From: Schlesneria paludicola DSM 18645
GTDB lineage: Bacteria > Planctomycetota > Planctomycetia > Planctomycetales > Planctomycetaceae
Length of the DNA stretch: 64,000 bases
Assembly (NCBI RefSeq): GCF_000255655.1
Contig: NZ_JH636434.1
Coordinates: 692,661 to 756,660 of the forward strand
Direction: 5' to 3'
Positions 35,655 to 46,104 of this stretch are shown in pieces. The first letter of the stretch is position 1. Each line of letters begins with the position of its first letter. The notes under the pieces are model-generated. The model did not search any database and was not told the origin of the DNA. It saw only the letters and a program-made list of their open reading frames with translations. Position numbers and translations under genes: made by a program.

Positions 35655-38582
35655 ATGCTCTGGGAAGTTGAAATCTGTCCGACTGCCAACGAAATCGACC
35701 GCGAAGGATTGCGGATTGCACAAGAAGCCCGCGCGTTGGGAGCGGCAACGATTCGTAATGTGCGCAGCGCACGGTCATTCCTGTTGCAGGGGCCCAGTTT
35801 GACCGACGCCGATGTCCGCCGTGCGGCCGCGACGTTGCTGGTCGATCCCGTCGCCGAGACCTTTTCGGTTACGCAAATCTCCAAGTCGGCGCGTCCGTCC
35901 ACCGAAGGACCACAACTGAATGTGTTGTTCAAGCCGGGCGTGACAGACAATGTCGCGTTCAGCACGAAGAAGGCGCTACTCGATCTAAAGTTTTCGATTG
36001 AGGCGGTCGCCACAGTGCGCCGCTACTGGTTCGAAGCAAGTGCCTCGCCAGTCGAGTTGGAACGACTCTCCAAACGCGTGCTTGCCAACGACGCCATCGA
36101 ACGCGTCGTCGTTGGTCCACTGGCAATGGAAGGAATCGGAGCCGGTTCGGAATACAAATTCGAACGACGAACAGTTGCCATTCGCTCAATGAACGACGAC
36201 GAACTGATGTCGCTTAGCAAGCATGGGCAACTTTACCTTAGCCTGGCGGAAATGCGCACGATTCAACAACACTGGGTTGAGAATCAACATGATCCGTCCG
36301 ATATCGAGCTGGAAACGGTCGCACAAACCTGGAGCGAACACTGCTCGCACAAGACGCTTAAAGGACGAATCCGCTATCGCGACGAGCGCGGCGAACGGCT
36401 CTTCGAAAACCTGCTGAAAGAAACCGTATTTGGTGCCACCGTCGAAATCCGACGTCAACTCGGCGCAGACGACTGGTGTGTCAGCGTGTTCAAGGACAAC
36501 GCGGGGGTCGTCACGTTTGACGAAAAGCAGCACGTCTGCTTTAAAGTCGAAACTCACAACCACCCCTCGGCGATTGAGCCATACGGCGGTGCGAATACAG
36601 GGATCGGCGGAGTCATTCGCGATCCGCTCGGAACAGGTCTGGGTGCGCGGCCCATTCTCAACACCGACGTCTTCTGTTTCGCTTCGCCCGAAACACCTGT
36701 GGAATCGCTGCCCCCAGGCGTATTGCATCCAAAACTTGTCATGAAAGGCGTTGTTTCGGGTGTCCGCGATTATGGAAATCGGATGGGAATTCCCACCGTC
36801 AACGGCGCGGTGTTCTTCGATGAACGCTATCTCGGAAATCCCCTGGTCTACTGTGGCACTGCCGCGATGATCCCCGTCGACAAAGTGGAAAAACAAGTCG
36901 AGGTCGGAGACTTGATTGTGGCTGTCGGCGGTCGAACCGGTCGCGACGGGATTCACGGCGCGACGTTCTCATCCGCGGAATTGACCGAAGAAAGTGAAAC
37001 CGTCTCGGGCGGTGCCGTGCAGATTGGAAATGCCGTCGTTGAAAAGATGGTCGCCGATGTGGTCCTTCAAGCCCGCGATTTGGGACTCTATCACGCCATC
37101 ACCGACTGCGGCGCAGGTGGATTCAGTTCCGCTGTGGGTGAAATGGGCGAAGAGATCGGTGCCGTCGTCTGGCTGGAGAAATGTCCGCTCAAGTATGCTG
37201 GCCTGTCGTATACCGAAATCTGGATCAGCGAGGCCCAAGAGCGAATGGTGCTTGCCGTCCCTCCCGACAATTGGGAACAATTCCATTTCCTGTGCGCGGC
37301 CGAAGGCGTTGAAGCGTCTGTCATCGGACAATTCGGCAACGAAGGGCGCCTGAAACTGACGTATGAGGGCGAAACCGTCGGTGATGTGGCGATGAGTTTC
37401 CTGCACGAAGGACGGCCTCAAGTGGTCCGGGAAGCGGTTTACACTCCCGTCGCCGATGCACCACTCATGGGTCAATCGCCAACAACAGGCCAAGTCAACT
37501 ATGATTCAGTGTTGCGGCAGATTCTCGGTTCGCTGAATGTTTGCAGCAAAGAATGGATCATCCGGCAGTACGATCACGAAGTGCAGTCGGGATCGGTCAT
37601 CAAGCCGCTGGTCGGCCTTGCTTGCGACGGCCCTTCCGATGCGGCTGTCGTTCGACCGGATCTCACCTCAAACCGAGGTGTCGTCGTTTCGAACGGAATG
37701 AATCCTTACTACGGCGACTTCGACCCATACTGGATGGCCGCCGCGGCAATTGACGAAGCCGTGAGAAACTGTGTCGCGGTTGGAGCCGATCCGCGCCGAA
37801 TTGCGATCCTCGATAACTTCTGCTGGGGAAACACCGAGCGACCAGAAACTCTGGGATCGCTCGTACGCGCCGCCTTGGGATGTCGTGATGTTGCAATCGC
37901 CTTCGGCACGCCGTTCATCAGCGGCAAGGACAGCCTGAACAATGAGTTTTCCTACGTTGACTCCACGTCCGGAGAAAAACGGACGGTGACCATTCCGTCG
38001 TCACTCCTGATCAGCGCCATCGGGCAAGTTGCCGACGTCAGGCACTGCGTGACCATGGACCTGAAGCAGGCTGGCAACCATTTGTATCTTGTCGGCGAGA
38101 CTCGGGATGAAATGGGTGGAAGCCACTATGCGTTGGTAAACCAACTCAAGGGTGGCCGAGTACCACGAGTGGATCTCCAATTGGCTCCCCGGATCTTCCA
38201 TGCAATGCACGAAGTGATTTCCACCGGCCTGGTGCGAAGCACACACGATTTGAGTGAAGGTGGCCTGGCAACGTCCGCCGCGGAGATGGCGTTCGCGGGG
38301 GGATTGGGAGTCGATCTCGATCTAACCGAATGTGCGAAACTCGCCGGATTGTCAGATCCAGCCCTCGTCTTGTTCTCAGAAAGTCCCACCCGATTCCTCG
38401 TCGAAGTCGAACCCGCTTCAGTGCCGAACTTCGAAGCCGCCTTTGAAGGACTACCGCTGGCAAAGGTTGGGGTGGTGACACATTCGAATCGAGTTCACGC
38501 GACCCTGAACGGGCAACCCGTTCTCGGTTCGGCCTGTTCCGAGCTCAAAGCGGCTTGGAGTCGTCCATTGGCTTGGGATTGA
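35655..38582 (+). CDS. purL: FGAM synthase, PurS-PurS-PurL fusion without glutaminase
   Basis: 975 residues from an ATG with AAGGA upstream. It converts FGAR to FGAM in purine synthesis. Residues 1-75 and ~93-160 are two PurS-like modules; the second ([20 protein letters not shown] ... [14 protein letters not shown]) is close to free-standing PurS. A linker ([19 protein letters not shown]) leads to [10 protein letters not shown], the [19 protein letters not shown] active-site segment (~299), and the two AIRS-type halves that follow, with [16 protein letters not shown] and [15 protein letters not shown] in the second. The glutaminase (PurQ) domain of the 1295-residue E. coli enzyme is absent, so a separate PurQ must supply ammonia. 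The 3' end overlaps the oxidase subunit IV gene tail to tail by 38 bases. Confidence 0.93.
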   Translation: MLWEVEICPTANEIDREGLRIAQEARALGAATIRNVRSARSFLLQGPSLTDADVRRAAATLLVDPVAETFSVTQISKSARPSTEGPQLNVLFKPGVTDNVAFSTKKALLDLKFSIEAVATVRRYWFEASASPVELERLSKRVLANDAIERVVVGPLAMEGIGAGSEYKFERRTVAIRSMNDDELMSLSKHGQLYLSLAEMRTIQQHWVENQHDPSDIELETVAQTWSEHCSHKTLKGRIRYRDERGERLFENLLKETVFGATVEIRRQLGADDWCVSVFKDNAGVVTFDEKQHVCFKVETHNHPSAIEPYGGANTGIGGVIRDPLGTGLGARPILNTDVFCFASPETPVESLPPGVLHPKLVMKGVVSGVRDYGNRMGIPTVNGAVFFDERYLGNPLVYCGTAAMIPVDKVEKQVEVGDLIVAVGGRTGRDGIHGATFSSAELTEESETVSGGAVQIGNAVVEKMVADVVLQARDLGLYHAITDCGAGGFSSAVGEMGEEIGAVVWLEKCPLKYAGLSYTEIWISEAQERMVLAVPPDNWEQFHFLCAAEGVEASVIGQFGNEGRLKLTYEGETVGDVAMSFLHEGRPQVVREAVYTPVADAPLMGQSPTTGQVNYDSVLRQILGSLNVCSKEWIIRQYDHEVQSGSVIKPLVGLACDGPSDAAVVRPDLTSNRGVVVSNGMNPYYGDFDPYWMAAAAIDEAVRNCVAVGADPRRIAILDNFCWGNTERPETLGSLVRAALGCRDVAIAFGTPFISGKDSLNNEFSYVDSTSGEKRTVTIPSSLLISAIGQVADVRHCVTMDLKQAGNHLYLVGETRDEMGGSHYALVNQLKGGRVPRVDLQLAPRIFHAMHEVISTGLVRSTHDLSEGGLATSAAEMAFAGGLGVDLDLTECAKLAGLSDPALVLFSESPTRFLVEVEPASVPNFEAAFEGLPLAKVGVVTHSNRVHATLNGQPVLGSACSELKAAWSRPLAWD

Positions 38583-38907
38583 TCGCGTCTGGGCGAGCCT
38601 GTTCATTCTGGTGCTGCCGTTCATGTCCCCAATGTCGCGTCCCATAGTCAGTCGCCGACAGTGTGAACATGATGGCAAGCCAGAACAGGGAGGCAATCAG
38701 AACGAGTTTGACCAAGACTGCGCCACCCCGAACGTGCATAAAGAACAGCACGATCAGCAGGGCTTTGGCGGACGCAATTGCAAGACTGACAACGAAATTG
38801 CCCCGCCCCAAATCGAACTCAGCCGCACAAACGCTGATCGCGAGCAGCACCAGCAGGGCGGCGTACACAGCAACATACGTCTTCACGGGGTTAGCAGCGG
38901 ACATCAT
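38545..38907 (-). CDS. ctaF: Cytochrome c oxidase subunit IV (caa3 type)
   Basis: 120 residues with three transmembrane helices ([60 protein letters not shown]). The pattern [12 protein letters not shown]...[12 protein letters not shown] fits the prokaryotic COX4/CyoD-like small subunit that stabilises the oxidase. Last gene of the respiratory operon, overlapping subunit III by four bases (ATGA). Its C-terminal charged tail is encoded in the region that overlaps purL. Confidence 0.85.
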   Translation of the reverse strand: MMSAANPVKTYVAVYAALLVLLAISVCAAEFDLGRGNFVVSLAIASAKALLIVLFFMHVRGGAVLVKLVLIASLFWLAIMFTLSATDYGTRHWGHERQHQNEQARPDAINPKPMDDSKPL

Positions 38908-39590
38908 TGTGATCTTGTTCCAATCAAGTAGAGGAACGGAAAGAGGAAGACCCAGACGACATCAACGAAATGCCAGTAGAGCCCCGTAATGCGAAGTGGC
39001 GCTGAAAACTCGCCCAGCAGTCGCCCCCTCGCGACCTGCACGAGCAGGATCAGAAAAAGAATCAGCCCAATCACCATGTGAATAGCATGCACCCCGGTCA
39101 TGATGTAGTACAAATCAAAAAACATCTCCGCCTGTGCCGAATCAGGCCCCTTCCACCGGAACGGCAACCCGGAGACCGGCATAAGCCCGAGTTGATATTT
39201 TTCGTAGTACTCAAATGATTTAATCCCGAGGAATCCGAGTCCCAGAGCAATCGTGGCCGACAACCAGAACAGTGCGTAATGCCGATGTTGTGTCTCGGCG
39301 GCATGGATCGCAAGGACCACGGTCAAACTGCTCGTCAGCAAGACGACGGTATTGATCGTCCCCCAGACCAGATCGAGATGGCGACTGGCACTAGCAAACG
39401 CGGTCTCGTCGTGAACGCGGTAAATCGTGTACGTCAGAAAGAGTCCGCCAAAGAACATCGCTTCGGTCGCCAGGAAGATCCACATTCCAAAATCAGACGC
39501 TTCGTTCTGCTGGGACAGATCATCAAACTGATGTGCGATAGCATGTTGGCCTAGAGCAGGTGCATCAGATGCGGATCGCAGGATACTCAT
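38904..39590 (-). CDS. ctaE: Cytochrome c oxidase subunit III
   Basis: 228 residues, with six or seven hydrophobic helices. The segments [59 protein letters not shown] and [22 protein letters not shown] are classic subunit III signatures (E-x-[12 protein letters not shown]). It binds no metal but supports proton uptake and stability. Four-base overlaps with the genes on both sides imply translational coupling. Confidence 0.95.
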   Translation of the reverse strand: MSILRSASDAPALGQHAIAHQFDDLSQQNEASDFGMWIFLATEAMFFGGLFLTYTIYRVHDETAFASASRHLDLVWGTINTVVLLTSSLTVVLAIHAAETQHRHYALFWLSATIALGLGFLGIKSFEYYEKYQLGLMPVSGLPFRWKGPDSAQAEMFFDLYYIMTGVHAIHMVIGLILFLILLVQVARGRLLGEFSAPLRITGLYWHFVDVVWVFLFPFLYLIGTRSQ

Positions 39591-41248
39591 CGAGCACCTC
39601 CCGTCCCGACCTGTTGATCAAAACGCTCGTAATCGTACGCCTCGTCCACAACGATGGGTGTTTCCGTGAAATTCTCGGTCGGCGGCGGCGAAGGAGTTTG
39701 CCATTCAAGCCCCGTTGCATTCCACGGATTTGAAGTTGTCGGCTTGCCGTACCAGAGCGACCAAAGCAAATAGGTGAGCGGGAAGAAATAGCCCACAGCC
39801 AGGATGGACGCGCCCGCAGATGACATCACATTGAGGACCTGAAACTCAGGCGGGTACACATGATAGCGCCGCGGCATTCCAAGATATCCGAGAATGTACT
39901 GCGGAAAGAATGTCAGGTTGAAACCGAAGAAAATGAGAATCGCAGACAATCGCGCCCAGTTCTCGGGATACATCCGCCCCGTCATCTTGGGCCACCAGAA
40001 ATGGATTCCGCCGAGATACCCCATCACCGCGCCACCCACCATGATGTAATGGAAATGGGCGACGACGAAATAGGTATCATGCACATGGACATCAACCGCC
40101 AGTGCCGCAACAAACAGGCCGGTCAATCCCCCCATCGTAAACAGACCAATAAAACCAAGTGCGTACAGCATCGGAGTCTCGAAACTGATCGAGCCTTTAT
40201 GCATTGAAGCGGTCCAGTTGAATACTTTGATCGCGGAAGGAATCGCGACAAGATAACTGAGCATCGAAAAGACCAATCCTGCATACACCGATTGTCCACT
40301 GACGAAGAGGTGGTGTCCCCAGACGAGAAACCCAAAGACGGCGATGGCGACGCTCGAAAATCCAATGAATGCGTAGCCAAATGGACGCCGACGACAAAAG
40401 CAGGGAATGATTTCGCTGACAACCCCCATGCTCGGCAAAATCATGATGTAGACCGCCGGATGCGAATAGAACCAGAACAGATGTTGAAACAGGATTGGAT
40501 CGCCGCCCAGTCGAGGATCGAAGATCCCAAATCCAAACAGACGTTCCATCGCCACCAGCAGAATGCTGATTGCCAAAACAGGTGTTCCCAGAACCATGAT
40601 GATGCTGGTCGCATAGATCGACCAGATGAACAAGGGCAGACGAAACCAGGTCAATCCGGGGGCACGCATCTTGTGGATCGAGACAACAAAATTCAGCCCT
40701 GTCAGAATCGACGAAAAGCCTGTGATGAAAATTCCTACAGCGGTCGCCATCACATAGGTATTGCTGTACGTACTGCTGTAAGGAGCATAAAACGTCCAGC
40801 CGGTATCGACTCCGCCCGCCAGCAGTGCATACAGAGTGAATGCACCGCCAAGCATGTAAATATACCAACTCAGCAAATTCAGCCGAGGAAACGCCAGATC
40901 ACGCGCGCCGATCATCAGAGGAACCAGAAAATTCCCCAGAACGGCAGGAATGGAGGGGATCAGGAAAAAGAACACCATGATCACGCCGTGTGCGGTAAAC
41001 AGCTTGTTGTAAGTTTCCGTACGAACCAGATCCCCTTGAGGCGTCATCAGGTCCAGGCGGACCACGGTCGCGGCAATCCCTCCGATCACAAAGAAAAAGG
41101 TGATCGAGACAAGATACAACAGCGCAATTCGCTTGTGATCCACCGTCAACAACCATGATGCGACACTATATCCCGAATTGAGATAGTGGCGTCGCGCGCG
41201 CGGCGGCTGCACAGGCTGAATCGGTGGTGATCGTTCGATGATACTCAT
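39587..41248 (-). CDS. ctaD: Cytochrome c oxidase subunit I (haem-copper, A2-like)
   Basis: 553 residues with about 12 helices. It carries the low-spin haem, the haem a3-CuB centre and the proton channels. Ligands are visible in [15 protein letters not shown], in [19 protein letters not shown] (CuB His, with Y-S-H-P typical of the A2 subfamily instead of G-H-P-E), in [10 protein letters not shown] (two CuB His) and in [20 protein letters not shown] (a3 and low-spin His). It reduces O2 to water and pumps protons. Start ATG overlaps the stop of subunit II by four bases. Confidence 0.97.
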   Translation of the reverse strand: MSIIERSPPIQPVQPPRARRHYLNSGYSVASWLLTVDHKRIALLYLVSITFFFVIGGIAATVVRLDLMTPQGDLVRTETYNKLFTAHGVIMVFFFLIPSIPAVLGNFLVPLMIGARDLAFPRLNLLSWYIYMLGGAFTLYALLAGGVDTGWTFYAPYSSTYSNTYVMATAVGIFITGFSSILTGLNFVVSIHKMRAPGLTWFRLPLFIWSIYATSIIMVLGTPVLAISILLVAMERLFGFGIFDPRLGGDPILFQHLFWFYSHPAVYIMILPSMGVVSEIIPCFCRRRPFGYAFIGFSSVAIAVFGFLVWGHHLFVSGQSVYAGLVFSMLSYLVAIPSAIKVFNWTASMHKGSISFETPMLYALGFIGLFTMGGLTGLFVAALAVDVHVHDTYFVVAHFHYIMVGGAVMGYLGGIHFWWPKMTGRMYPENWARLSAILIFFGFNLTFFPQYILGYLGMPRRYHVYPPEFQVLNVMSSAGASILAVGYFFPLTYLLWSLWYGKPTTSNPWNATGLEWQTPSPPPTENFTETPIVVDEAYDYERFDQQVGTGGAR

Positions 41249-42186
41249 GGTTGCGCCAGCGATTTGATGTAAGCGATCAATTGAATCAATTGCTCTTCGT
41301 CGACTTGCCCGTCGAATGTCGGCATGATCGGTTGGTAGCCGGCCACAACCTTCGATGAGGGGCGCAAAATGGATTCACGTAGATACGTGTCGTCCGCGAC
41401 GATCGTTCGACCGTCTGCCAACTTCACTTCGTGCCCGAACAGTCCCGCCAGTGGTGGGCCTCGCGTCGCTACTCCATTTGATCGGTGGCAGGTGTGACAG
41501 CGAAGATTCTCGAACACCCGTTCGCCAGCCACCGCGGGAGATTCGGTCGGACTCGTCCCGCCAAGCCAGTCCCCATACTCCGCGGGTTCCATCACCACGA
41601 TGCGTCCTACCATGCGAGAATGATTGGTGCCGCAGTACTCCGCACAGAAGAGATGGAATTCGCCCGTCCGCGTCGCCTCAAACCAGCAACTCGCGTAGCT
41701 TCCGGGAAGCACATCGCGTTTGATCCGAAACGCGGGGACATACAGACTGTGAATGACGTCCTCAGAGATCATTGTCAGTTTTACAGGTTGTCCGAGCGGA
41801 ACATGCAGTTCATTGATTTCGCGCCGACCATTCGAATGCTGAAACTTCCACATCCACTGTTTTGCCACGACGCGGACGTCCATTCCGTCCGATGGAATTC
41901 GCGAGCTGGAAAGGTAGAGCGTGGCTCCCCAAGCGAAGATTCCCATCGACAGCGTGAACAGCACGGCCATCACCGAAACTTCCATCGAGACCCCGCGATG
42001 GGTACGGCTCGAACGATCGACACCAAGATTGCCTCGGCGATACTTGATTGCGAAATAGAGGATGAATCCGGTAATCAGCAACGTAAAAAAGAGCGACATG
42101 CCAATCAAAGACAAATAGAGCCGGTCGACGTGAGGTGCCAACGTCGAGGCTTGTTCCGGCATCAGTCGAAATCCATCATCGATCAT
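41245..42186 (-). CDS. ctaC: Cytochrome c oxidase subunit II with fused cytochrome c (caa3)
   Basis: 313 residues. Two N-terminal helices ([40 protein letters not shown]) anchor a periplasmic cupredoxin domain whose CuA ligands are in [11 protein letters not shown] (Cys, Cys, His, Met) and [18 protein letters not shown] (His). The C-terminal ~90 residues are a class I cytochrome c with [12 protein letters not shown] and a distal Met in [20 protein letters not shown]. The fused haem makes it a caa3-type oxidase that can take electrons directly from alternative complex III. Confidence 0.96.
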   Translation of the reverse strand: MIDDGFRLMPEQASTLAPHVDRLYLSLIGMSLFFTLLITGFILYFAIKYRRGNLGVDRSSRTHRGVSMEVSVMAVLFTLSMGIFAWGATLYLSSSRIPSDGMDVRVVAKQWMWKFQHSNGRREINELHVPLGQPVKLTMISEDVIHSLYVPAFRIKRDVLPGSYASCWFEATRTGEFHLFCAEYCGTNHSRMVGRIVVMEPAEYGDWLGGTSPTESPAVAGERVFENLRCHTCHRSNGVATRGPPLAGLFGHEVKLADGRTIVADDTYLRESILRPSSKVVAGYQPIMPTFDGQVDEEQLIQLIAYIKSLAQP

Positions 42187-43139
42187 GACTGTGACAGTTC
42201 TTTGAGTGTGGAATCAGACGCTCCCATCGGCAGGATCGCTCGATTCTCTGCTGGAAACAGTTTCGATCGGCGTCGCTCGTTCCGAAACATGAAAGCGAGA
42301 TAGGTCCCGAGGCCGAAGATCGTCAGTCCGCCGGCGATCCGAAGCAGATTGGAAATCGCAAGACCATATTTTCCGGTCAATGGATCGTAGTGGTAGCAAA
42401 GCAGCAGGATCTGATCGACGCGCGATCCGATGCGCTGAATGGCACTCTCTTCCAGTCCCCAGCGAAGATCCTGTGGCGCAAAATCAATTCCATACATGTA
42501 CCGAGACAAACGACCTTTTGGAGTGGCGATCATTAGACCGCTGGCGTGCGCGAACTGATCCGTTCGTTCAACGTAACGGTAACGAAATCCAATAACGCGC
42601 GTGATCCGATCAATCGCGTCCTGGTCCCCGGTCAGAAAATGCATTCCGTTCGCCGCCCCCGACCGACGATACGCGCGAGAGTATTGCTTTTTCTTTTCAG
42701 CGGCCAGATCGCTAGATTCTCGGGCATCGAAGCTGATCGCGATGAATTGGTAGTCGCGGCCAATCTCAAGTGGCACCGCCTGGCTGGTCTTCAGAAAGCC
42801 ATTCAGCACCTGTGAGCACAGCATCGGGCAGCGGTACTGGACGAGTGCAATCACCACAGGACGGTGATCAAAAAACTCGCCGAGAGGCACGCGACGGCCC
42901 ATTTCATCATGAAACACGGCATCCAACGGCAATTGCGAATCCAGCTGCTGCTCAATTCCAATGTCCCGCAGCAACTCAGCCGTGGGACTTTGTCCGGCAG
43001 GCGTTCGGTACGGGCTTCCCGTCGTGAAGCGTTGCGCGAACGCTGTTGAATCGATCAGCAATGACATGATCATTGCCAACACGAGCCTGAGGCTGACTAT
43101 CGCACATGCGGTCAAAGTGGGGCGATCAACAGTCGTCAT
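42183..43139 (-). CDS. SCO1/SenC-type copper chaperone
   Basis: 318 residues with an N-terminal signal/anchor and a thioredoxin-fold domain. The copper site is VALVQYRCPMLCSQVLNGFL (C-x-x-x-C); the third ligand His is in the segment TDQFAHASGLMIATPKGRL. A further transmembrane helix near the C-terminus (LRIAGGLTIFGLGTYLAFMF) is an addition to the usual SCO plan. It should deliver copper to the CuA site of the oxidase encoded directly downstream. Four-base overlap on each side. Confidence 0.9.
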   Translation of the reverse strand: MTTVDRPTLTACAIVSLRLVLAMIMSLLIDSTAFAQRFTTGSPYRTPAGQSPTAELLRDIGIEQQLDSQLPLDAVFHDEMGRRVPLGEFFDHRPVVIALVQYRCPMLCSQVLNGFLKTSQAVPLEIGRDYQFIAISFDARESSDLAAEKKKQYSRAYRRSGAANGMHFLTGDQDAIDRITRVIGFRYRYVERTDQFAHASGLMIATPKGRLSRYMYGIDFAPQDLRWGLEESAIQRIGSRVDQILLLCYHYDPLTGKYGLAISNLLRIAGGLTIFGLGTYLAFMFRNERRRSKLFPAENRAILPMGASDSTLKELSQS

Positions 43140-43630
43140 CGCGGGACCTCCTGTTGTTCATCCGTTGGTTTCTCATCCGGTTGCTTGTCGACAGGTGACC
43201 GCAGTTCGCTCGGCCGCTCCACCGCGGACTTCGGCGAGTCAGTCGGTTCAGGAAAGCCTCGTTCGGCCAGGATTTTCATCGCCGCATCGATCGGGATCCG
43301 CCCCAGATTTCGCTTGGAATCGACCCAGCCGTAACTCGACAAACGCTGTTCTTCGGTACGTCGGAAGGATACTAGATCACGCCGTGGCTGAGCTTGCAGA
43401 GCGGGACCGCGCAGCACGTGATCGGCCGCAATCTGACTTTGCGGCAATTCAATTCGTTCCGGCGCTGTTTCAAACGTCCAGAATGCCCGATCTAGAAGTA
43501 GCAGCACTCCGGCAATCATCATCGTCAGAACGATCGCAAAGAGCCCAATCGGACGCAGCTTGATATCCGTCCGCTCATGTTGGTCCGGCGCGGAAGATTT
43601 TGCCTGTGGTGTGTGACCGATATTGTCCAT
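43136..43630 (-). CDS. Small membrane-anchored protein of the ACIII-caa3 operon
   Basis: 164 residues: a short cytoplasmic N-terminus, one helix (LFAIVLTMMIAGVLLLLDRAF, residues ~27-48) and an external part. The motif SSYGWVDSKRNLGRIPIDAAMKILAERGFPEP is a recurring element near quinol/cytochrome c oxidoreductase and oxidase genes, but I do not know its role. The C-terminus is a Pro/Glu/Lys-rich tail. Sitting between ActF and SCO, it is likely a biogenesis factor or a supernumerary subunit of the ACIII-oxidase supercomplex (inference). Confidence 0.65.
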   Translation of the reverse strand: MDNIGHTPQAKSSAPDQHERTDIKLRPIGLFAIVLTMMIAGVLLLLDRAFWTFETAPERIELPQSQIAADHVLRGPALQAQPRRDLVSFRRTEEQRLSSYGWVDSKRNLGRIPIDAAMKILAERGFPEPTDSPKSAVERPSELRSPVDKQPDEKPTDEQQEVPR

Positions 43631-43631
43631 A

Positions 43632-44807
43632 TCAAAGCCTTCCCTCGCTAAGAATCATCGCGGCGTCTGGTGCGGCGCTGGATAGACGCCAGGCAAAAAC
43701 CGACAGCCACGCCGCCCCCACGGTCAGCAACGTCAGCAACGGGAATACGACAACATTCATAAGCGAAGCCGTTCGAGCTGTCGGTCCGATCGCGGGCATG
43801 ATGGTCCAATACAAATCGACATAGTGCATCAAAAGCAGCAGTCCCGCGATCAAACACAGTCGACCATGATCTCGCTTGATCGCTTTCGACAGCAGCAGCG
43901 AAAATGGAATGACGAAATGAAATACCACCAACCCCAATGCCAGAGCACCCCAGCCGTGTTGCAGCCGCCCTAAATACCAGACCGTTTCTTCCGGCAAATT
44001 GCCCGACCAAACAATCAGAAATTGAAAAAATGAGCAATAGGCCCAGAACATGACCGATGCGAGCATCAAGTTGCCGTAGTCATTCAGGCGATCCATGGTG
44101 ACCACTGACAATCGCGGATTCGCCTGCTGCAGCCAGTACGACACGATGATCAGGAATGAAAAGCCGGCGGCACCGTGGCCAGCAATTTGGATCAGCGGAT
44201 ACATCGTCGAATACCACAGCGGCTCGAGCGACATCATCCAATCCACCGATGCCAGTGAAAAAGAAAAGCCATACGCCATGAAGCCCAAGCCACTAACGCG
44301 TTGTAGGCGGCGCGCCCGAGTCAGTTCATCTATTTTCGGAGCCGGACGCGAAAACTGAGCAATGACGGCGGCCAGAACGATCCAGATCAAGAAGTAGACA
44401 ACGGCACGCCCCCAGAAACCTGTTTGATTCAAGTAGCCCGACTTTCGAACCAGTGCTTCGTGGATGGCGACATAGTCCATGTCGGTCCAGGGATAAATCA
44501 GAGCGGTCGCGGCGCCGATCGGCAAGAACAGCAAGGCCATCAACGGAATTGTTTCGTATCCCGCGTCCATGATCCGTCGAACCATGTTGCCCCAACCACC
44601 ACCCGTCATTCCATGGATCATGGCGAGCGCCAGGCATCCGAGGGAAACACTAAGCCAGTAACAAAACGCCACCAAATACGCGGACAGAAATGATTCGCGA
44701 TCCAGACGGCCTGCGAGTAAGCACAGGATCACTCCGATGGCGGCGACACCAAGCCCCCGACTCGGCCATCGCGACAATTCCTTGGCGGGCGGAGGTGGTC
44801 GTGTCAT
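43632..44807 (-). CDS. actF: Alternative complex III subunit ActF
   Basis: 391 residues with about ten transmembrane helices, the NrfD-like polytopic quinone-side subunit 2. Characteristic segments: HGMTGGGWGNMVRRIMDAGY, DYVAIHEALVRKSGYLNQTGFW and FSFSLASVDWMMSLEPLWYSTMYPL. The last is a strong signature of the ActC/ActF quinol-binding family. It works with ActC in quinol oxidation and possible proton translocation. It overlaps ActE by four bases and is followed after one base by the small membrane protein. Confidence 0.93.
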   Translation of the reverse strand: MTRPPPPAKELSRWPSRGLGVAAIGVILCLLAGRLDRESFLSAYLVAFCYWLSVSLGCLALAMIHGMTGGGWGNMVRRIMDAGYETIPLMALLFLPIGAATALIYPWTDMDYVAIHEALVRKSGYLNQTGFWGRAVVYFLIWIVLAAVIAQFSRPAPKIDELTRARRLQRVSGLGFMAYGFSFSLASVDWMMSLEPLWYSTMYPLIQIAGHGAAGFSFLIIVSYWLQQANPRLSVVTMDRLNDYGNLMLASVMFWAYCSFFQFLIVWSGNLPEETVWYLGRLQHGWGALALGLVVFHFVIPFSLLLSKAIKRDHGRLCLIAGLLLLMHYVDLYWTIMPAIGPTARTASLMNVVVFPLLTLLTVGAAWLSVFAWRLSSAAPDAAMILSEGRL

Positions 44808-45556
44808 GGCGCGCCCTCCTGCCTGGGAATCGGAACGGCATCGTCTGACGTCAAGTTGTCAAATGATTCTTTGAACTTCAGAGGAAGCTCTTCGAGTTCG
44901 ACCAACTGGCTGAACTGCAGCGCGCGGATGTAGGCCACGATTGCCCAGCGATCGACGACATCGACACGACTCGAATAACTGGACATGGCCCCAAATCCGG
45001 ATGTCATGACATCAAAGAAGTGACCTGCCGCCGCATTCCGCAAACGCTCGTCATGGTATGAGGGTGGCCGGCGAAACCCGCGCTGGACGATCATTCCATC
45101 ACCCACTCCCGTTCGCCCGTGACAGACCGCACAATGAATGTTGAAGCGATTTTGCCCGCGTTCCAGCAGTCCCAGACGTCGATCTTCGACAGAGGTGTTG
45201 TCGTACGATCGAGGGAATCGCAAGGGAAATCGGCTGTGAAGTTCGCGATAGGCTTCTTCCGGAATCGCGGAGACAAAGGTGCTATCCCCGCGCCCTGTAT
45301 AATACGCGATATTGTCACGCAGACCGCCGCGCGGAATCGTTCCGACAACAGGCGGCCGAGCAGACAATCCATCGCCGAAGAAGGTGCTGGCTTCGTACGG
45401 CTCATAGCGCGGCTGATCGTACATATCCAATCGATCGCACCCGGAGATGAGCGCCACCGTGATGGCACCAATGGCCAGCATCGGTCGTCCGCTATGCCAC
45501 CTCAAAGCCCCGACAACACGAAAGCACCAATCGCGAACGTTGCAGCGTCGCGTCAT
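44804..45556 (-). CDS. actE: Alternative complex III cytochrome c subunit ActE
   Basis: 250 residues, exported and lipid-anchored (IGAITVALISGCDRLDMYDQ carries a lipobox-like L-I-S-G-C). One CxxCH haem site is in NIHCAVCHGRTGVGDGMIVQ, with AIVAYIRALQFSQ as the cytochrome c C-terminal helix. It passes electrons from the complex towards the oxidase. Y-E-A-S-T-F-F and DGLSARPPVVGTIPRG before the haem are typical of ActE. It is coupled to ActD and ActF by four-base overlaps. Confidence 0.93.
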   Translation of the reverse strand: MTRRCNVRDWCFRVVGALRWHSGRPMLAIGAITVALISGCDRLDMYDQPRYEPYEASTFFGDGLSARPPVVGTIPRGGLRDNIAYYTGRGDSTFVSAIPEEAYRELHSRFPLRFPRSYDNTSVEDRRLGLLERGQNRFNIHCAVCHGRTGVGDGMIVQRGFRRPPSYHDERLRNAAAGHFFDVMTSGFGAMSSYSSRVDVVDRWAIVAYIRALQFSQLVELEELPLKFKESFDNLTSDDAVPIPRQEGAP

Positions 45557-46104
45557 GGCTGCACCTCATGGACGTGCAGTGACATTCCTTGCAGGAAGGC
45601 CCGTGTCTGCTCAAGCTCGAAACGAGGATCACGCGACTGGATACACAAGAAGAAGCGGTCTCGAGTCGCAAGACTGAAGGCAGGAACGTTGAATAAGGGA
45701 TGATGCGGATGTGGTAGGCCATTCAAGGCAAGCATTCCAAAGAACGCGCCAAACGCCGCGCCGAGAATCGTCAATTCGAACGTAATTGGAATAAACGACG
45801 GCCAGCTATTCAGCGGCCGTCCACCGACATTCAGTGGATAGCTCACAATGCTCGCGTACGACATTGTGGCGTATGCCGTGACCCCGCCAAGCACGCCGCC
45901 GATCAAGACAACCCACGGCAGTCGAGTTGGCCGCTGGCCGAGCGCCGCGGAAAGTCCTTCAACAGGGAATGGCGTGTAAGCATTCATCTGACGGTATCCG
46001 GCGGCATGCGCCTGATGCGCCGCGTCGACGACGGCTTCGGCCACGTCGAATTCGGCCAGCAGCCCATACAATCGTTCAGCAGGGGGAATGACATCCATCT
46101 TCAC
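45553..46104 (-). CDS. actD: Alternative complex III membrane subunit ActD
   Basis: 183 residues of the DUF3341 family. The soluble N-terminus (LYGLLAEFDVAEAVVDAAHQAHAAGYRQMN) is followed by two helices (PWVVLIGGVLGGVTAYATMSYAS; FELTILGAAFGAFFGMLALNGL) and a C-terminal stretch (HPLFNVPAFSLATRDRFFLCIQSRDPRF) that is diagnostic of ActD. It binds no cofactor and stabilises the complex. Four-base overlaps with ActC and ActE. Confidence 0.94.
   Translation of the reverse strand: MKMDVIPPAERLYGLLAEFDVAEAVVDAAHQAHAAGYRQMNAYTPFPVEGLSAALGQRPTRLPWVVLIGGVLGGVTAYATMSYASIVSYPLNVGGRPLNSWPSFIPITFELTILGAAFGAFFGMLALNGLPHPHHPLFNVPAFSLATRDRFFLCIQSRDPRFELEQTRAFLQGMSLHVHEVQP

Noticed and set aside
40292-41158. 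288-codon frame antisense to oxidase subunit I
   Set aside because: A mirror frame of a highly conserved gene; the composition (His/Gln/Arg-rich) is typical of antisense shadows in GC-rich DNA.
41485-42303. 272-codon frame antisense to oxidase subunit II
   Set aside because: A shadow of the certain minus-strand gene; no domain and no ribosome site.
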